DNA of 64,000 nucleotides from Pseudomonadota bacterium (GTDB lineage Bacteria > Pseudomonadota > Gammaproteobacteria > Burkholderiales > Burkholderiaceae_C): contig JAKARB010000002.1 of the NCBI GenBank assembly GCA_021819435.1, positions 186,001-250,000 of the forward strand, read 5' to 3'. Of the stretch, positions 14,844 through 23,032 are shown one piece after another (position 1 is the stretch's first letter; each line of letters starts with the position of its first letter). The notes under the pieces were generated by a model, which was given only the letters and a program-made list of their open reading frames with translations, searched no databases and was not told where the DNA came from. The position numbers and the translations under genes were made by a program.

Positions 14844-14885
14844 CCGCTATCATGTTGCCCCTGTTTTTCTCTGTGAGGTTCCCCG

Positions 14886-15062
14886 ATGCCGTTCGTTCTT
14901 GTTCTCATCCTGGCCGGTTCTGTCTCGATGCAACGCTTCGAGTCTGAGGCCGCGTGTGTGGCCGCGAAGAAGGCCGTCACGATTGAAGCCTTCTCGGGTG
15001 GGCACGGCGGCCCGGTGTCGGCTCTGTGCGTGCCAGTGGATACCCCGAAGGCCGACAAGTGA
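14886..15062 (+). CDS. Small phage protein with hydrophobic N-terminus (58 aa)
   Basis: MPFVLVLILAGSVSMQRFES then AACVAAKKAV and SALCVPVDTPK. The hydrophobic start is a signal sequence or anchor, and the two Cys could form a disulphide in the periplasm. Similar tiny proteins are common in phages; function unknown. Last rightward gene before the strand switch. Confidence 0.55.
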   Translation: MPFVLVLILAGSVSMQRFESEAACVAAKKAVTIEAFSGGHGGPVSALCVPVDTPKADK

Positions 15063-15069
15063 ACCGGGC

Positions 15070-15146
15070 GGCGTGACGGTGAGGCAGAAGCGAGCGCGGG
15101 GTCGCGCTCAATGCTGGGTCGGGGGTTCCTGGCCGACCGTCACGCC
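15070..15146. terminator. Nested inverted repeats at the convergent junction
   Basis: Outer arms GGCGTGACGGT (15070-15080) and ACCGTCACGCC (15136-15146) are exact complements. Between them GAGCGCG-GGGT-CGCGCTC (15092-15109) is a perfect 7-bp hairpin. Placed where rightward and leftward transcription converge, so probably a bidirectional terminator, though without a T-run. The right arm overlaps the last codons of the leftward gene. Confidence 0.5.
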
Positions 15147-15520
15147 TCAAGGTTGACGCGCAAGGCCATGAGCTTGTAAGCGTCGACCCGGTCTTCGTCG
15201 AGGATCGTCTCGACATACTCGCAAGACACGCCCGACATCGAGCCGAGCTTCGCGAGCAAATCGCCCTCCATCGTCAAGAGGGCTTGATATTCGGCCTCAA
15301 GCCCGGCCGTGAACTCGTGAACGGGCTTACCGAAGTAGATGAGGGCCTCGACGCGGCGCGCGCCGATGACGGCCCCGTAAGCCGTGCGCGATGGCACGAC
15401 CCGAACCATCGGGTAATCGGCGGGCGTCATGTTCGCTTCGAGGCCGATGCGGCACGTCGTCACGCCCGGCACAGTCGCCAGGGCGTCGCGGGTGGTGGTG
15501 AGGATGTCGAAGGGCTTCAT
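15140..15520 (-). CDS. Putative tail-completion / minor tail protein
   Basis: 126 residues: MKPFDILTTTRDALATVPG, TPADYPMVRVVPSR, then VEALIYFGKPVHEFTAGLEA. Size, position after the gp10-like gene and the beta-alpha pattern fit a gpU-like tail terminator, but no diagnostic motif is visible. Last gene of the leftward structural block. Its stop region overlaps the junction inverted repeat. Confidence 0.5.
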   Translation of the reverse strand: MKPFDILTTTRDALATVPGVTTCRIGLEANMTPADYPMVRVVPSRTAYGAVIGARRVEALIYFGKPVHEFTAGLEAEYQALLTMEGDLLAKLGSMSGVSCEYVETILDEDRVDAYKLMALRVNLEA

Positions 15521-15849
15521 CAGGCGCGCTCAAGGCTCACAGTGAACGGGCTCGCGCCCTGGTTTGCGTTCGTGCTGGTGGCGGCCGCAAGCTGCGCCGC
15601 TGCGCGGGCCTGTGGCAAGGCTTCGGCGAACTCATTGCGGTAGGCGGCGAGCTTCGCCGTGAACACGTCCTCGGTGCTCTTCTGCGACTCCATGCAAGTG
15701 ATGATGTAGGCGCGCACGATGGCGAGCTTCTTGCGCCATGCGGCCGGGAAGGTGCCGAGAAGGTCAACGTCGGCGAGGGCCTGGTTCTCGCGGTCGATGG
15801 TGATGAGCGAGGCGAGATAACTGTCGGTGTAGGTGTAGACGAGGGCCAT
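15520..15849 (-). CDS. Putative head-tail connector-region protein
   Basis: 109 residues, stop overlapping the next start by one base. YTYTDSYLASLITIDRENQA and FPAAWRKKLAIVRAYIITCM, then a helical Ala-rich end. Its place between the gp10-like and tail-completion genes suggests a head-tail joining role; family not recognised. Confidence 0.5.
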   Translation of the reverse strand: MALVYTYTDSYLASLITIDRENQALADVDLLGTFPAAWRKKLAIVRAYIITCMESQKSTEDVFTAKLAAYRNEFAEALPQARAAAQLAAATSTNANQGASPFTVSLERA

Positions 15850-15852
15850 TGT

Positions 15853-16296
15853 TTAAGCCTTGTTGTCGAGGTGCTTTTGAACGTGAAGCGCGAACATCGT
15901 CGGCGCATGGCGCGCGGCTCGAATGAGCCAGGGGTCGCCCTTGTAGCCTGGATGGCGCACGAGCTTCGAGAAGAAGAACGCGCCGCCCGAAGCCCATCGA
16001 AGCGACTTCTTCTTCTTCGGCTTGATGACGTGCGGCCGCGTGCCCCAATGCACGAAGAGCGCATGAGGCGCGATGCTGGTGTCGTGGCCGATTGCGAAGC
16101 CCCGGCCCTCTGGCCGATTGAAGACCGAGCGGAAGAGGGCGCCGTCGCGCGAGTGCTTGCCCGCCTCGTGTGCGACGTACTCTTCGACATCCTCGGCCGT
16201 CTCTGCGAGGGCCTTGCGTGCCAGCACGTCGCCGAGTTCGGCGAGCTTCTTCTTCGTCTCGGCGGTGCCGTCGAGCTTGATTCGGGTAAGGCGCAT
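15853..16296 (-). CDS. HK97 gp10-like head-tail protein
   Basis: 147 residues. N-terminal LDGTAETKKKLAELGDVLARKALAE (split here), then VHWGTRPHVIKPKKKKSLRW, GAFFFSKLVRHPGYKGDPWL and RAARHAPTMFALHV: the HK97-gp10-like signature, including the HPG segment. These proteins act in head-tail joining or tail completion. It lies in the leftward block, 32 bases after the Gly-rich structural gene. Confidence 0.8.
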   Translation of the reverse strand: MRLTRIKLDGTAETKKKLAELGDVLARKALAETAEDVEEYVAHEAGKHSRDGALFRSVFNRPEGRGFAIGHDTSIAPHALFVHWGTRPHVIKPKKKKSLRWASGGAFFFSKLVRHPGYKGDPWLIRAARHAPTMFALHVQKHLDNKA

Positions 16297-16328
16297 GTGA
16301 TGCAGGCGGGCGCGAGGCCCGCCCCTGG

Positions 16329-17081
16329 TTAGGTGCCCGAGAAGGCCGTGAGGTAGAGCTTCGCGGTCGCGCCCGTGCTCAAGCCGATGAGCACGTCGGC
16401 ATGAATGAACCGGCCGGTCACGCGAATGTCGCGCGTCGGGTTGCCCGAGCCCGAGAGCCCATCAATCCATGCCTCTGTGCCGAGCGTGGGCATCGTGCTC
16501 ATGCCGACCCGGTTCGAGCCGTCATCGCTGACGAAGCACGCGATTCGATAGACGCACGAGCCCGCGTTCATGGTGCCGAGCGTTGCGACCGAGTATTGAG
16601 CCCAATCGGGGCCGAGGTCGAACACGACGGGGGTCGTCGTGCCCGCGTCGATGGTGCAAGAGCTAACCGTCGTTGCGCCCGTGCCCCCGTTCGTGATGAC
16701 GATGCCGGTCACGACGCCCGAGCCGCTCGTTTGCGCGTAGCCCGCGAATCCGGTGCCGTCGGATGTGACGGACACCTTCAGGCGCGCGTTTGCAGGGTAG
16801 CCCGAGCCGCCCGACGACACCGGAATCGCCGTGATGACGCCCCCGGTAATGGTCGCGGCGCCAGGGGTGAAGCCCGAGCCCGAGGCCGAGCCCCCGGCTT
16901 TGTTCGCGATGCTTCCGGTCACGCCTGGGGTCTTGTTGTTGCTCGCGACCGGGTCGCCGTTGTCCGTGGTGAGTCGGATGTTCGGCGGGCGGCCGATTGC
17001 GCCGTTTCGGTCGGCCAGCACGGGGACAACCGAGCTTGCCTTGTCGGTGGCGAGCTTGTAAATCACGTTCAGGATGTTCAT
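16329..17081 (-). CDS. Gly/Thr-rich phage structural protein (decoration-like)
   Basis: 250 residues, beta-rich. Contains the phage structural repeat style GGVITAIPVSSGGSGYPANA and VVTGIVITNGGTGATTV, plus TLGTEAWIDGLSGSGNPTRD. The N-terminus (MNILNVIYKLATDKASSV) is helical and may anchor it. Probably a head decoration or exposed virion protein. Identified by composition and position, not by a named family. Confidence 0.55.
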   Translation of the reverse strand: MNILNVIYKLATDKASSVVPVLADRNGAIGRPPNIRLTTDNGDPVASNNKTPGVTGSIANKAGGSASGSGFTPGAATITGGVITAIPVSSGGSGYPANARLKVSVTSDGTGFAGYAQTSGSGVVTGIVITNGGTGATTVSSCTIDAGTTTPVVFDLGPDWAQYSVATLGTMNAGSCVYRIACFVSDDGSNRVGMSTMPTLGTEAWIDGLSGSGNPTRDIRVTGRFIHADVLIGLSTGATAKLYLTAFSGT

Positions 17082-17090
17082 GGTCTTGCC

Positions 17091-17711
17091 TTAGTTCACG
17101 ACGAGGAAGTCGAAGGTCGCGGCGGTGCCAGTCGAGGCGCCGTTCGCGGTCACGGTGAACGAGCCCGCGTTCGCCTTGCAAGTGACGATGCTCGTCAATG
17201 CGCCGTCGACGCTGTTGAGGTCGCAGAAGATGCGGCTCGACGCGCTCACAAGCGAGCTTGTGACGGTCACGGTCGATTGACCTGCCCCGAACGCGATGCG
17301 GCCGCTCGGGCTGTTGTTTGTCACGTTGCCCGGCGTGCTGGTGCTGTCGGTGAAGGTGGCGCCGAGGTTCGAGGTCTTCACGGCGGCCGGGGTGGTCTGG
17401 CCGATGGGCGTGCCATTGATTGCGCCGCCCGTGAGGTTCACGTTCGAAGGGTCGAACACTTCGTCGATGACGACGGGGTCGGTCATGTCGACGCGGCCGG
17501 TCACACACACGACCTCGAAGACGAGCGGGGTCGTCTTCAGGCCGACGACCTTCTTTTGTGCCGTGATGGTTTGGGGCGCCTGCGCGGGAGTGCCCGGCGT
17601 GCCCAATTGAGTCACACGCGCGCTAGAGCTTGCGCCCGGCGTGATGGCGACGGTCGCTTGAGGTGGCACGGCGAACGTGATGCGCTGGCCTGCGAGAAGA
17701 GAGAGAGGCAT
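17091..17711 (-). CDS. Putative phage virion protein (206 aa)
   Basis: Begins MPLSLLAGQRITFAVPPQAT, beta-rich, with VCVTGRVDMTDPVVIDEV in the middle and a Thr/Ser-rich C-terminal half. Ends just before the Gly-rich gene and starts five bases after the portal stop, so it is co-expressed with both. Likely a head or head-surface component; no domain recognised. Confidence 0.5.
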   Translation of the reverse strand: MPLSLLAGQRITFAVPPQATVAITPGASSSARVTQLGTPGTPAQAPQTITAQKKVVGLKTTPLVFEVVCVTGRVDMTDPVVIDEVFDPSNVNLTGGAINGTPIGQTTPAAVKTSNLGATFTDSTSTPGNVTNNSPSGRIAFGAGQSTVTVTSSLVSASSRIFCDLNSVDGALTSIVTCKANAGSFTVTANGASTGTAATFDFLVVN

Positions 17712-17716
17712 TCGGT

Positions 17717-19201
17717 TTAGTCCTGGCTCGGGTTGTTGTGGTCGGTGGCGCCCGGGGCGTTGCCCGGTGCCTTCGGCTCTTGCGCCTGCTCGTTCACTGC
17801 CGCTTTGAGTGCTGCGCGCTCGGCGTCGGGCATCGCGTCGAACTCGGCGTCGACGATGGCCGCTTGTTTGGCCGCGATGACCTCGGTCGGGAATGCGCAA
17901 CCCTGCATAGAGGCAAGAATGTCGAGTTCGGCGACGGTGTCGGTCAGATTGAAGTCGGTCGGCCAAACGGTGACGACTCGGTTCTCGGTGCCGAGGGCAC
18001 TGTGAAACAAGCCCCACACCTGGGCCTCAAGGGATCGCATGCGACCGGCGAATGTCGCGAGGTCTGCGTTCAGGCGCTCGAAGCGCAACTTACGCGCGAC
18101 GCCCGACTCGTTCGCGCCGCCCTGGTCGCTGCTCGCGTCTTCCATTGCAATGCGCTTGATGCTGGCTTGCCGCTGTTCGATCTTCTTCATGTAGACCTCG
18201 GCGGGGCCGCTGTCTGGCGAGACAAACGCGGGCGTGATGCCCTGGTGAATGAGCATCGAGTGAGTGCCGATGCTGGCGGCCGTTGCCATCGGGTCGAAGA
18301 GCCCGGCCGACTCTGGCGGGACTTGCATCGTCAAGATGCTGAAGGTCTGCGAGCGAAGCAACTCGCGAAGCTCAGAGTCGAGATTGAAAATGTCGCGAGA
18401 GAGGTCGGCAATCTGCGCGAACTTGCCGACCACGGGGAAGGCGTCGCCGTTCTCGGTGAAGGCCAGCACCGGGCATTTTCCGAACTTGTGCTCGCCCTCT
18501 TCGACGACCTTGCCCTCGTGGATGACTTGCCACTTCTCGGCGTCCCACCGACGAACGCACTTCTCGGCCTTGCCTGCAATCTCTTCGACTGCGCGAATCT
18601 CGACCCACTCGAACAAGCCGGTATCGTCGTCGACCTCGAAGTCGACAACCGTCTCGGGCTCGATGGCGCGCAGGAATGGCACGGCGCGGGTGTCGATCTG
18701 CTGGCGCAGGGACATCGCGCCCGCTTCGCCTTCCTTGCCTTCTTCCTGGCGCTCGATGGCGGGCAAGTCGACGAGCAAGAGCATCGACCCGCGAGCCTTC
18801 GCCTTGAGCGCGAAGGTCGTGAGGAACTCGTCGAGCGGCGTGCCCTTCAAGTCGGCATCTTTCACGAGCAATTGAACGAGGGGCGCGTTCGTGCCCTCGC
18901 GCTGCGGCTTCTTGCGGCCGAGGAAGCCGACAAACCGCTCGCATGCTTCGCGAAGGTGGTTCTCATAGACCGCAAGGGAAGAGCGGCCCGCGAACTTCTC
19001 GACGCTCTCGCGTTGGTACGGGGTGAGGTGGTTCGGGCCGCTCGTCTTCGGCACACGGCGCGATGCCGTGATGACTTCCCCGGCTTGCGTCTTGGTCTGA
19101 AGCTGTTCGGTTTCCCACGAGACGGCCGGGGCGAACCCGCCCGACCCGTCGAAGGCTTCAGCCAGGAAGGCGAAGCGGCGCAATGCTGTTTGTTTGTCCA
19201 T
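17717..19201 (-). CDS. Phage portal protein (DUF4055-like)
   Basis: 494 residues from ATG 19201 (MDKQTALRRFAFLAEAF); the longer reading frame upstream of that is noise. PNHLTPYQRESVEKFAGRSS, LDEFLTTFALKAKARGSMLL, CPVLAFTENGD, IADLSRDIFNLDSELRELLR and ESGVARKLRFERLNADLATFAGRM (split here) follow the portal pattern of this family. The portal ring is the DNA gate and head-tail docking point. It is read leftward although terminase, scaffold and coat genes flanking it are rightward. Confidence 0.82.
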   Translation of the reverse strand: MDKQTALRRFAFLAEAFDGSGGFAPAVSWETEQLQTKTQAGEVITASRRVPKTSGPNHLTPYQRESVEKFAGRSSLAVYENHLREACERFVGFLGRKKPQREGTNAPLVQLLVKDADLKGTPLDEFLTTFALKAKARGSMLLLVDLPAIERQEEGKEGEAGAMSLRQQIDTRAVPFLRAIEPETVVDFEVDDDTGLFEWVEIRAVEEIAGKAEKCVRRWDAEKWQVIHEGKVVEEGEHKFGKCPVLAFTENGDAFPVVGKFAQIADLSRDIFNLDSELRELLRSQTFSILTMQVPPESAGLFDPMATAASIGTHSMLIHQGITPAFVSPDSGPAEVYMKKIEQRQASIKRIAMEDASSDQGGANESGVARKLRFERLNADLATFAGRMRSLEAQVWGLFHSALGTENRVVTVWPTDFNLTDTVAELDILASMQGCAFPTEVIAAKQAAIVDAEFDAMPDAERAALKAAVNEQAQEPKAPGNAPGATDHNNPSQD

Positions 19202-19346
19202 GCGGTCGATGGTCGAGCGCAAGAGCGACAAGGTTCGGTGACTTCTGTCGGGGTCGGCTCGCATCCTCTGGCCCGTGGCTGGCGTGATGCCGGTCTTCAA
19301 GTGGCCCCGCTGCCGGGATGGCGGCGACATCAACAAACCCCGACAC

Positions 19347-20042
19347 ATGAACCTCGACAAATTCAAAGGCAAGACGCTCGACGGCGAGACGCTGGCGGCT
19401 CTGACCGAAGCCATTTCGGCCCATGTTTCCACGTTCGAAGAGCGCGCCGTCGCTGCTGAAGACAAGGCCCGCAAGGCCGCGAAGGAAAGCATCGAAGGCC
19501 GCAAGGGCAAAGACGAAGTGATTCGCAAGGCCCTCGAAAAGCTGGGCATCGAATCGGCTGAAGAACTCGACAACCTGCCCGACGCCAAGGGTCAAGCCGA
19601 CGCCATGCGTCAAGCCGAAACCCGCCTGAAGCGACTCGAACGCGACCTCGCCGACAAGACGAAGGCGTTCGACGAACTGCAAGGCAAGTACACGGGCGAA
19701 CGTCGTGAGCGCGCCATCGCTGAAGCCGTTGCGAAACACCCGTTCATCGACCCCGACGACGCTCGCGCGCTCATCGGTGGCCGCGTGGTTCAAGAAGGCG
19801 ACGACCTGCTCTTCAACGGCCCCGATGGCAAGGCCGTGCCCCTGGCCGATGGCGTCGCATGGTTCGCGAAGACGAAGACGCACCTCGTTCGCGCGCAAGG
19901 CAACGACGGCGGCGGCTCTGGCTTCAAGGGCTCCCGCCAGGACGGCGGCGGCGCTCGACAAATCACCCGCGCCGAGTTCGACGCGATGAGCCCCGGCGAC
20001 CGCTCTGCGGCACTGAAGGGCGGCGCACAACTGACCGACTAA
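19347..20042 (+). CDS. Putative capsid scaffolding protein
   Basis: 231 residues from ATG 19347. Charged helical N-terminal two thirds (VAAEDKARKAAKESIEGRKG, RLKRLERDLADKTKAFDELQ) with coiled-coil character, then VAKHPFIDPDDARALIGGRV and a flexible Gly/Arg-rich end. Directly upstream of the coat gene, the usual site for a scaffold. A 145-base divergent gap separates it from the leftward portal gene. Confidence 0.7.
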   Translation: MNLDKFKGKTLDGETLAALTEAISAHVSTFEERAVAAEDKARKAAKESIEGRKGKDEVIRKALEKLGIESAEELDNLPDAKGQADAMRQAETRLKRLERDLADKTKAFDELQGKYTGERRERAIAEAVAKHPFIDPDDARALIGGRVVQEGDDLLFNGPDGKAVPLADGVAWFAKTKTHLVRAQGNDGGGSGFKGSRQDGGGARQITRAEFDAMSPGDRSAALKGGAQLTD

Positions 20043-20082
20043 CCGCCCCGCAAGGGCACACCACACAAAGGACTAAGCCAGC

Positions 20083-21216
20083 ATGGCGAACACTCTGACC
20101 GGGTTGATTCCCGACCTGTACGAAAGCATGGACATCGTGAGCCGCGAACTCGTCGGCCTGATTCCTGCTGTCTCTCGCGACCACACCATCGACCGCGCTG
20201 CCGTGGGTCAATCGGTGAAGTCGTTCGTCGCTCCCGCAGTGACCGCGACCGACATCACCCCCGGCGTGACCCCTCCGAACGATGGCGACCAAACCTTGAG
20301 CAATGTGTCGATGACCATTACCAAGGCTCGCCGCGTGCCGATCCGCTGGAACGGTGAAGAGCAACGCGGCGTGAACTCTGGCCCCGGTTATCGCAACATC
20401 CGTGCAAACCAGATGGCGCAAGCCTTCCGCACGCTGACGAACGAAATCGAAGCCGACCTCGCTGCCCTGTACGTCAACGCCTCGCGCGGCTACGGCACGC
20501 CCGGGACTGCCCCGTTCGGCTCTTCGCTGGCCGACTCGGCTCAACCCCGCAAGATCCTCGCCGACAACGGCACGCCCTTGACCGACCTGCAACTCGTGAT
20601 TGACACGAGCGCGGGCGCGAACCTGCGCACCCTGGCGAACCTGACCCGCGTGAGCGAGTCGGGCACCGCCGACGTGCTGCGTCAAGGCGTCTTGATTGAC
20701 CTGCACGGCTTCGCGATTCGCGAGTCGGCCGCCATCAAGACCCACACCAAGGGCACCGGCACGAGCTATGTGACCTCGGGCACCTATGCCGTGGGCGCGA
20801 CCGCTATCACCCTGGCAACCGGCTCGGGCACCCTGGTCGCTGGCGACGAGGTGCAATTCGCGGGTGATTCGAACTGGTACGTCGTGAAGGCCGGTATCTC
20901 GGCCCCTGGCGTGCTGACCATCGCGGCCCCTGGTCTGCTGAAGGCCCTCGGCACTGGCGTCGCCGTGTCGGTTCGTAACGGCGGCGTGAAGAACATGGCT
21001 TTCCGTCGCTCGGCTATCGCCCTGGCGACTCGCATGCCTGCGCTGCCGGAAGAAGGTGACTCGGCCGACGACCGCATGACCCTGATTGATCCCGTCTCGG
21101 GTCTGGCGTTCGAAATCGCGATGTATCGCCAATACCGACAAGTTCAATACGAACTGTCTCTCGCCTGGGGCGTGCAAGTGTTCAAGCCTGAACACCTCGC
21201 CATCCTCGAAGGCTAA
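20083..21216 (+). CDS. Major capsid protein, P22 coat-like
   Basis: 377 residues. N-terminus MANTLTGLIPDLYESMDIVS, then AVSRDHTIDRAAVGQSVKSF, TPPNDGDQTLSNVSMTITKA and RRVPIRWNGEEQRGVNSG fit the P22 gene 5 coat family (HK97 fold). A central beta insertion (residues about 225-310) carries TGTSYVTSGTYAVGATAITL, corresponding to a surface domain. C-terminus AMYRQYRQVQYELSLAWGVQ. Somewhat shorter than P22 coat. Followed by a strong hairpin. Confidence 0.85.
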   Translation: MANTLTGLIPDLYESMDIVSRELVGLIPAVSRDHTIDRAAVGQSVKSFVAPAVTATDITPGVTPPNDGDQTLSNVSMTITKARRVPIRWNGEEQRGVNSGPGYRNIRANQMAQAFRTLTNEIEADLAALYVNASRGYGTPGTAPFGSSLADSAQPRKILADNGTPLTDLQLVIDTSAGANLRTLANLTRVSESGTADVLRQGVLIDLHGFAIRESAAIKTHTKGTGTSYVTSGTYAVGATAITLATGSGTLVAGDEVQFAGDSNWYVVKAGISAPGVLTIAAPGLLKALGTGVAVSVRNGGVKNMAFRRSAIALATRMPALPEEGDSADDRMTLIDPVSGLAFEIAMYRQYRQVQYELSLAWGVQVFKPEHLAILEG

Positions 21217-21231
21217 TCCATCAACGAAGAC

Positions 21232-21256
21232 GCGGGCCGCCTTCTTGGTGGCCCGC
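21232..21256 (+). terminator. Strong hairpin after the major capsid gene
   Basis: GCGGGCCGCC-TTCTT-GGTGGCCCGC, a 10-bp stem with one G-T pair and a 5-base loop, 15 bases past the coat stop. Followed by only a short TT, so probably a partial terminator or mRNA stabiliser that lets coat exceed tail expression. Confidence 0.6.
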
Positions 21257-21270
21257 TTGGAGATTCACAC

Positions 21271-21465
21271 ATGGCTGAGAACGCCCAAGTCAACGACGTG
21301 CCCGCCGAGGGTTGCGTCTTCATGTACCGCAAAGACGAAGAAACCGGCGAGGTCGCCCGCGCCGAGGTCAACGTCGAGAGCGGCTCTGTCGAAATCATGG
21401 CCGGTTGGGGCTGGTCGACCGACAACCCCGACGCCCCCGAGGCCGCCCCGAAGGCGAAGAAGTAA
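21271..21465 (+). CDS. Small acidic hypothetical protein (64 aa)
   Basis: MAENAQVNDVPAEGCVFMYR, then EEIAGEV-like acidic sequence, GSVEIMAGWGWSTDNPD and a Lys tail. Between coat and tail-tube genes; perhaps a head-tail accessory. Function unknown. Confidence 0.55.
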   Translation: MAENAQVNDVPAEGCVFMYRKDEETGEVARAEVNVESGSVEIMAGWGWSTDNPDAPEAAPKAKK

Positions 21466-21471
21466 AGCCTC

Positions 21472-21654
21472 ATGAAGACCCGCATCGAACCCCGTGAAGA
21501 CGGGCTCGAACTGGCGCCGCCTTCGGGCGGCTCTTGGGTTCGTGACCCCGACGGCGGCCTGAGCCCTGCCGATGCTGCGACCGCTGTCGCCGCTGGCCTG
21601 GACTGGCCCGAACAACCCCACGACGCCGACGGCGTCGACATCGAAAAGGAGTAA
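21472..21654 (+). CDS. Small acidic hypothetical protein (60 aa)
   Basis: MKTRIEPREDGLELAPPSGG, then SPADAATAVAAGLDWPEQPH and an acidic end. Its own GAAAAGGAGTAAG tail contains the ribosome site for the tail-tube gene seven bases on. Function unknown. Confidence 0.5.
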   Translation: MKTRIEPREDGLELAPPSGGSWVRDPDGGLSPADAATAVAAGLDWPEQPHDADGVDIEKE

Positions 21655-21660
21655 GCCCGA

Positions 21661-22626
21661 ATGGCTGGTTCCATCAATCAAACGGTGATCCTGGCGAAGA
21701 TCGAAACGACTTCGGGCACCGATGCCGCGCCGACGAACACGGCCGACGCTATCGCGATTCGTGTCTCGAACCTGAGCACGAAGGTCGACGAGACGTTCGC
21801 CGACCGCGACGTGATTCTCGGCGTCTTCGCGGCCGCCGACAAACTGCCCGTGACTCGCCGCGCGACCGTGAGCTTCTCGGTCGAACTGCAAAGCTCGGGC
21901 ACGCTGGGCACCGCGCCCGCATGGGGCAAGCTGCTGCAAGCCTGCGGCATGGCTGAAACCGTGACCGCGACGACCCGCGTCGACTACACGACCGCATCGA
22001 CCGGCCTGAAGACCCTCACCATTTGGGCTTACACGAACGGCCGCCTCGAAAAGTACAACTACTGTGCGGGCACGTTCACGGTGAACCTGAAGGCGGGCGA
22101 CGTGCCGAGCCTCGACTTCACCTTCACCGGCCTCGTGACCTCGGTCGCTGCTGGCTCTGCGCCGACCCCGACCCTCACGGCCTGGATTGCGCCTCAAGCC
22201 GTCGGCCCCGCTGCGACGACCTCGCTCTCTGTGGGTTGCACCTACTCTGCGGGCGCGCTGTCTGGTGGCACGAGCTACAACTTCCGCGAGCTGTCCATCG
22301 ACGCGGGCAACGATGTGCAAGACCTCATGCTCATCGCTCAAGAGTCGGTCGGCATCTATGGCCGAACCCCGACCTCGAAGTTCGTCGCCGACCTGGGCGG
22401 CACTGCACACGCGCAGTTTGTCGCCGACATGCACGCGGGCACTCAAAAGAGCTTCGGCCTCGTCCACGGCTCGACCGCAGGTAAGAAGGTGCTCGTCTTC
22501 GCTGGTCAAGCGACCTTGACCGGCGTGAGCGACACGGCCGACGGCTCGGTTCTGCTGTCCGAGGTTTCCTCGGTGCTGCGCCCGTCTTCGGCTGGCTCTG
22601 ACGACTTCCGCATCGTCGCCATTTAA
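21661..22626 (+). CDS. Major tail tube protein
   Basis: 321 residues, beta-rich. NQTVILAKIETTSGTDAAPT, VKTD-type linker sequence TKVDETFADRDVILGVFAA, LPVTRRATVSFSVELQSSGT, APAWGKLLQACGM and LTIWAYTNGRLEKYNYCAGT fit siphophage tail tube proteins; AWGKLLQACG is a typical box. The C-terminal 100 residues form an extra, probably exposed, domain. Followed by a hairpin, then the chaperone gene, as in most siphophages. Confidence 0.82.
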   Translation: MAGSINQTVILAKIETTSGTDAAPTNTADAIAIRVSNLSTKVDETFADRDVILGVFAAADKLPVTRRATVSFSVELQSSGTLGTAPAWGKLLQACGMAETVTATTRVDYTTASTGLKTLTIWAYTNGRLEKYNYCAGTFTVNLKAGDVPSLDFTFTGLVTSVAAGSAPTPTLTAWIAPQAVGPAATTSLSVGCTYSAGALSGGTSYNFRELSIDAGNDVQDLMLIAQESVGIYGRTPTSKFVADLGGTAHAQFVADMHAGTQKSFGLVHGSTAGKKVLVFAGQATLTGVSDTADGSVLLSEVSSVLRPSSAGSDDFRIVAI

Positions 22627-22632
22627 GCGGCG

Positions 22633-22651
22633 GGGGCGATTCGTTCGCCCC
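22633..22651 (+). terminator. Hairpin after the tail tube gene
   Basis: GGGGCGA-TTCGT-TCGCCCC, a perfect 7-bp stem immediately after the tail-tube stop. On the opposite strand it is almost identical to the hairpin at 5591-5611. A GCTACC element follows five bases later. Confidence 0.55.
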
Positions 22652-22656
22652 TGTTC

Positions 22657-22673
22657 GCTACCTTTTCGCACTC
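22657..22673 (+). promoter_or_regulatory. GCTACC-type half site before the tail chaperone gene
   Basis: GCTACC-TTTTC-GCACTC, conserved first arm, 14 bases before the ATG at 22688. The only intergenic copy of the element within the late region. Confidence 0.45.
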
Positions 22674-22687
22674 CAACACATCCGACC

Positions 22688-23032
22688 ATGTTCAAGCTGA
22701 ACCCCTCCCCGACCTTCTCCGCTTCCGTCTCCCTGTCCGTGCCCGGTGGCACTGTCGCCGAACTGCCTGTCGTGTTCAAGCACAAGGGCCGCAAGGCTCT
22801 CGCCGAATGGGTGAAGCGTCCGGCCGCTGCTGCTGCTGAAGGCCGCGAACTGAGTGACGCCGAATATCTGGCCGAGGTCATCGAAGACGCGACCGTCTTC
22901 AACGACGAAGGCGTCGCCGTGCCGTTCTCTGTCGACGTGCTGGCTCAGGTGCTCGACGCCTACCCGGCCGCAGGCGGCGAACTGTTCGCCGCGTACATGG
23001 CCGCCTTGACCGAGGCGAAGGCAAAAAACTAA
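22688..23032 (+). CDS. Tail assembly chaperone, short form (gpG-like)
   Basis: 114 residues: MFKLNPSPTFSASVSLSVPG, LPVVFKHKGRKALAEWV, YLAEVIEDATVFNDEGVAV, then AYPAAGGELFAAYMAAL and KAKN. Sits between the tail tube and tape measure genes like lambda G. The last codons form the slippery heptamer A-AAA-AAC (23023-23029) in the correct phase, with the stop TAA immediately after. Confidence 0.8.
   Translation: MFKLNPSPTFSASVSLSVPGGTVAELPVVFKHKGRKALAEWVKRPAAAAAEGRELSDAEYLAEVIEDATVFNDEGVAVPFSVDVLAQVLDAYPAAGGELFAAYMAALTEAKAKN

Noticed and set aside
19202-19346. Small gene in the divergent gap between portal and scaffold
   Set aside because: Frames extending into it from both sides give low-quality sequence and neither has a ribosome site; more likely promoter DNA.
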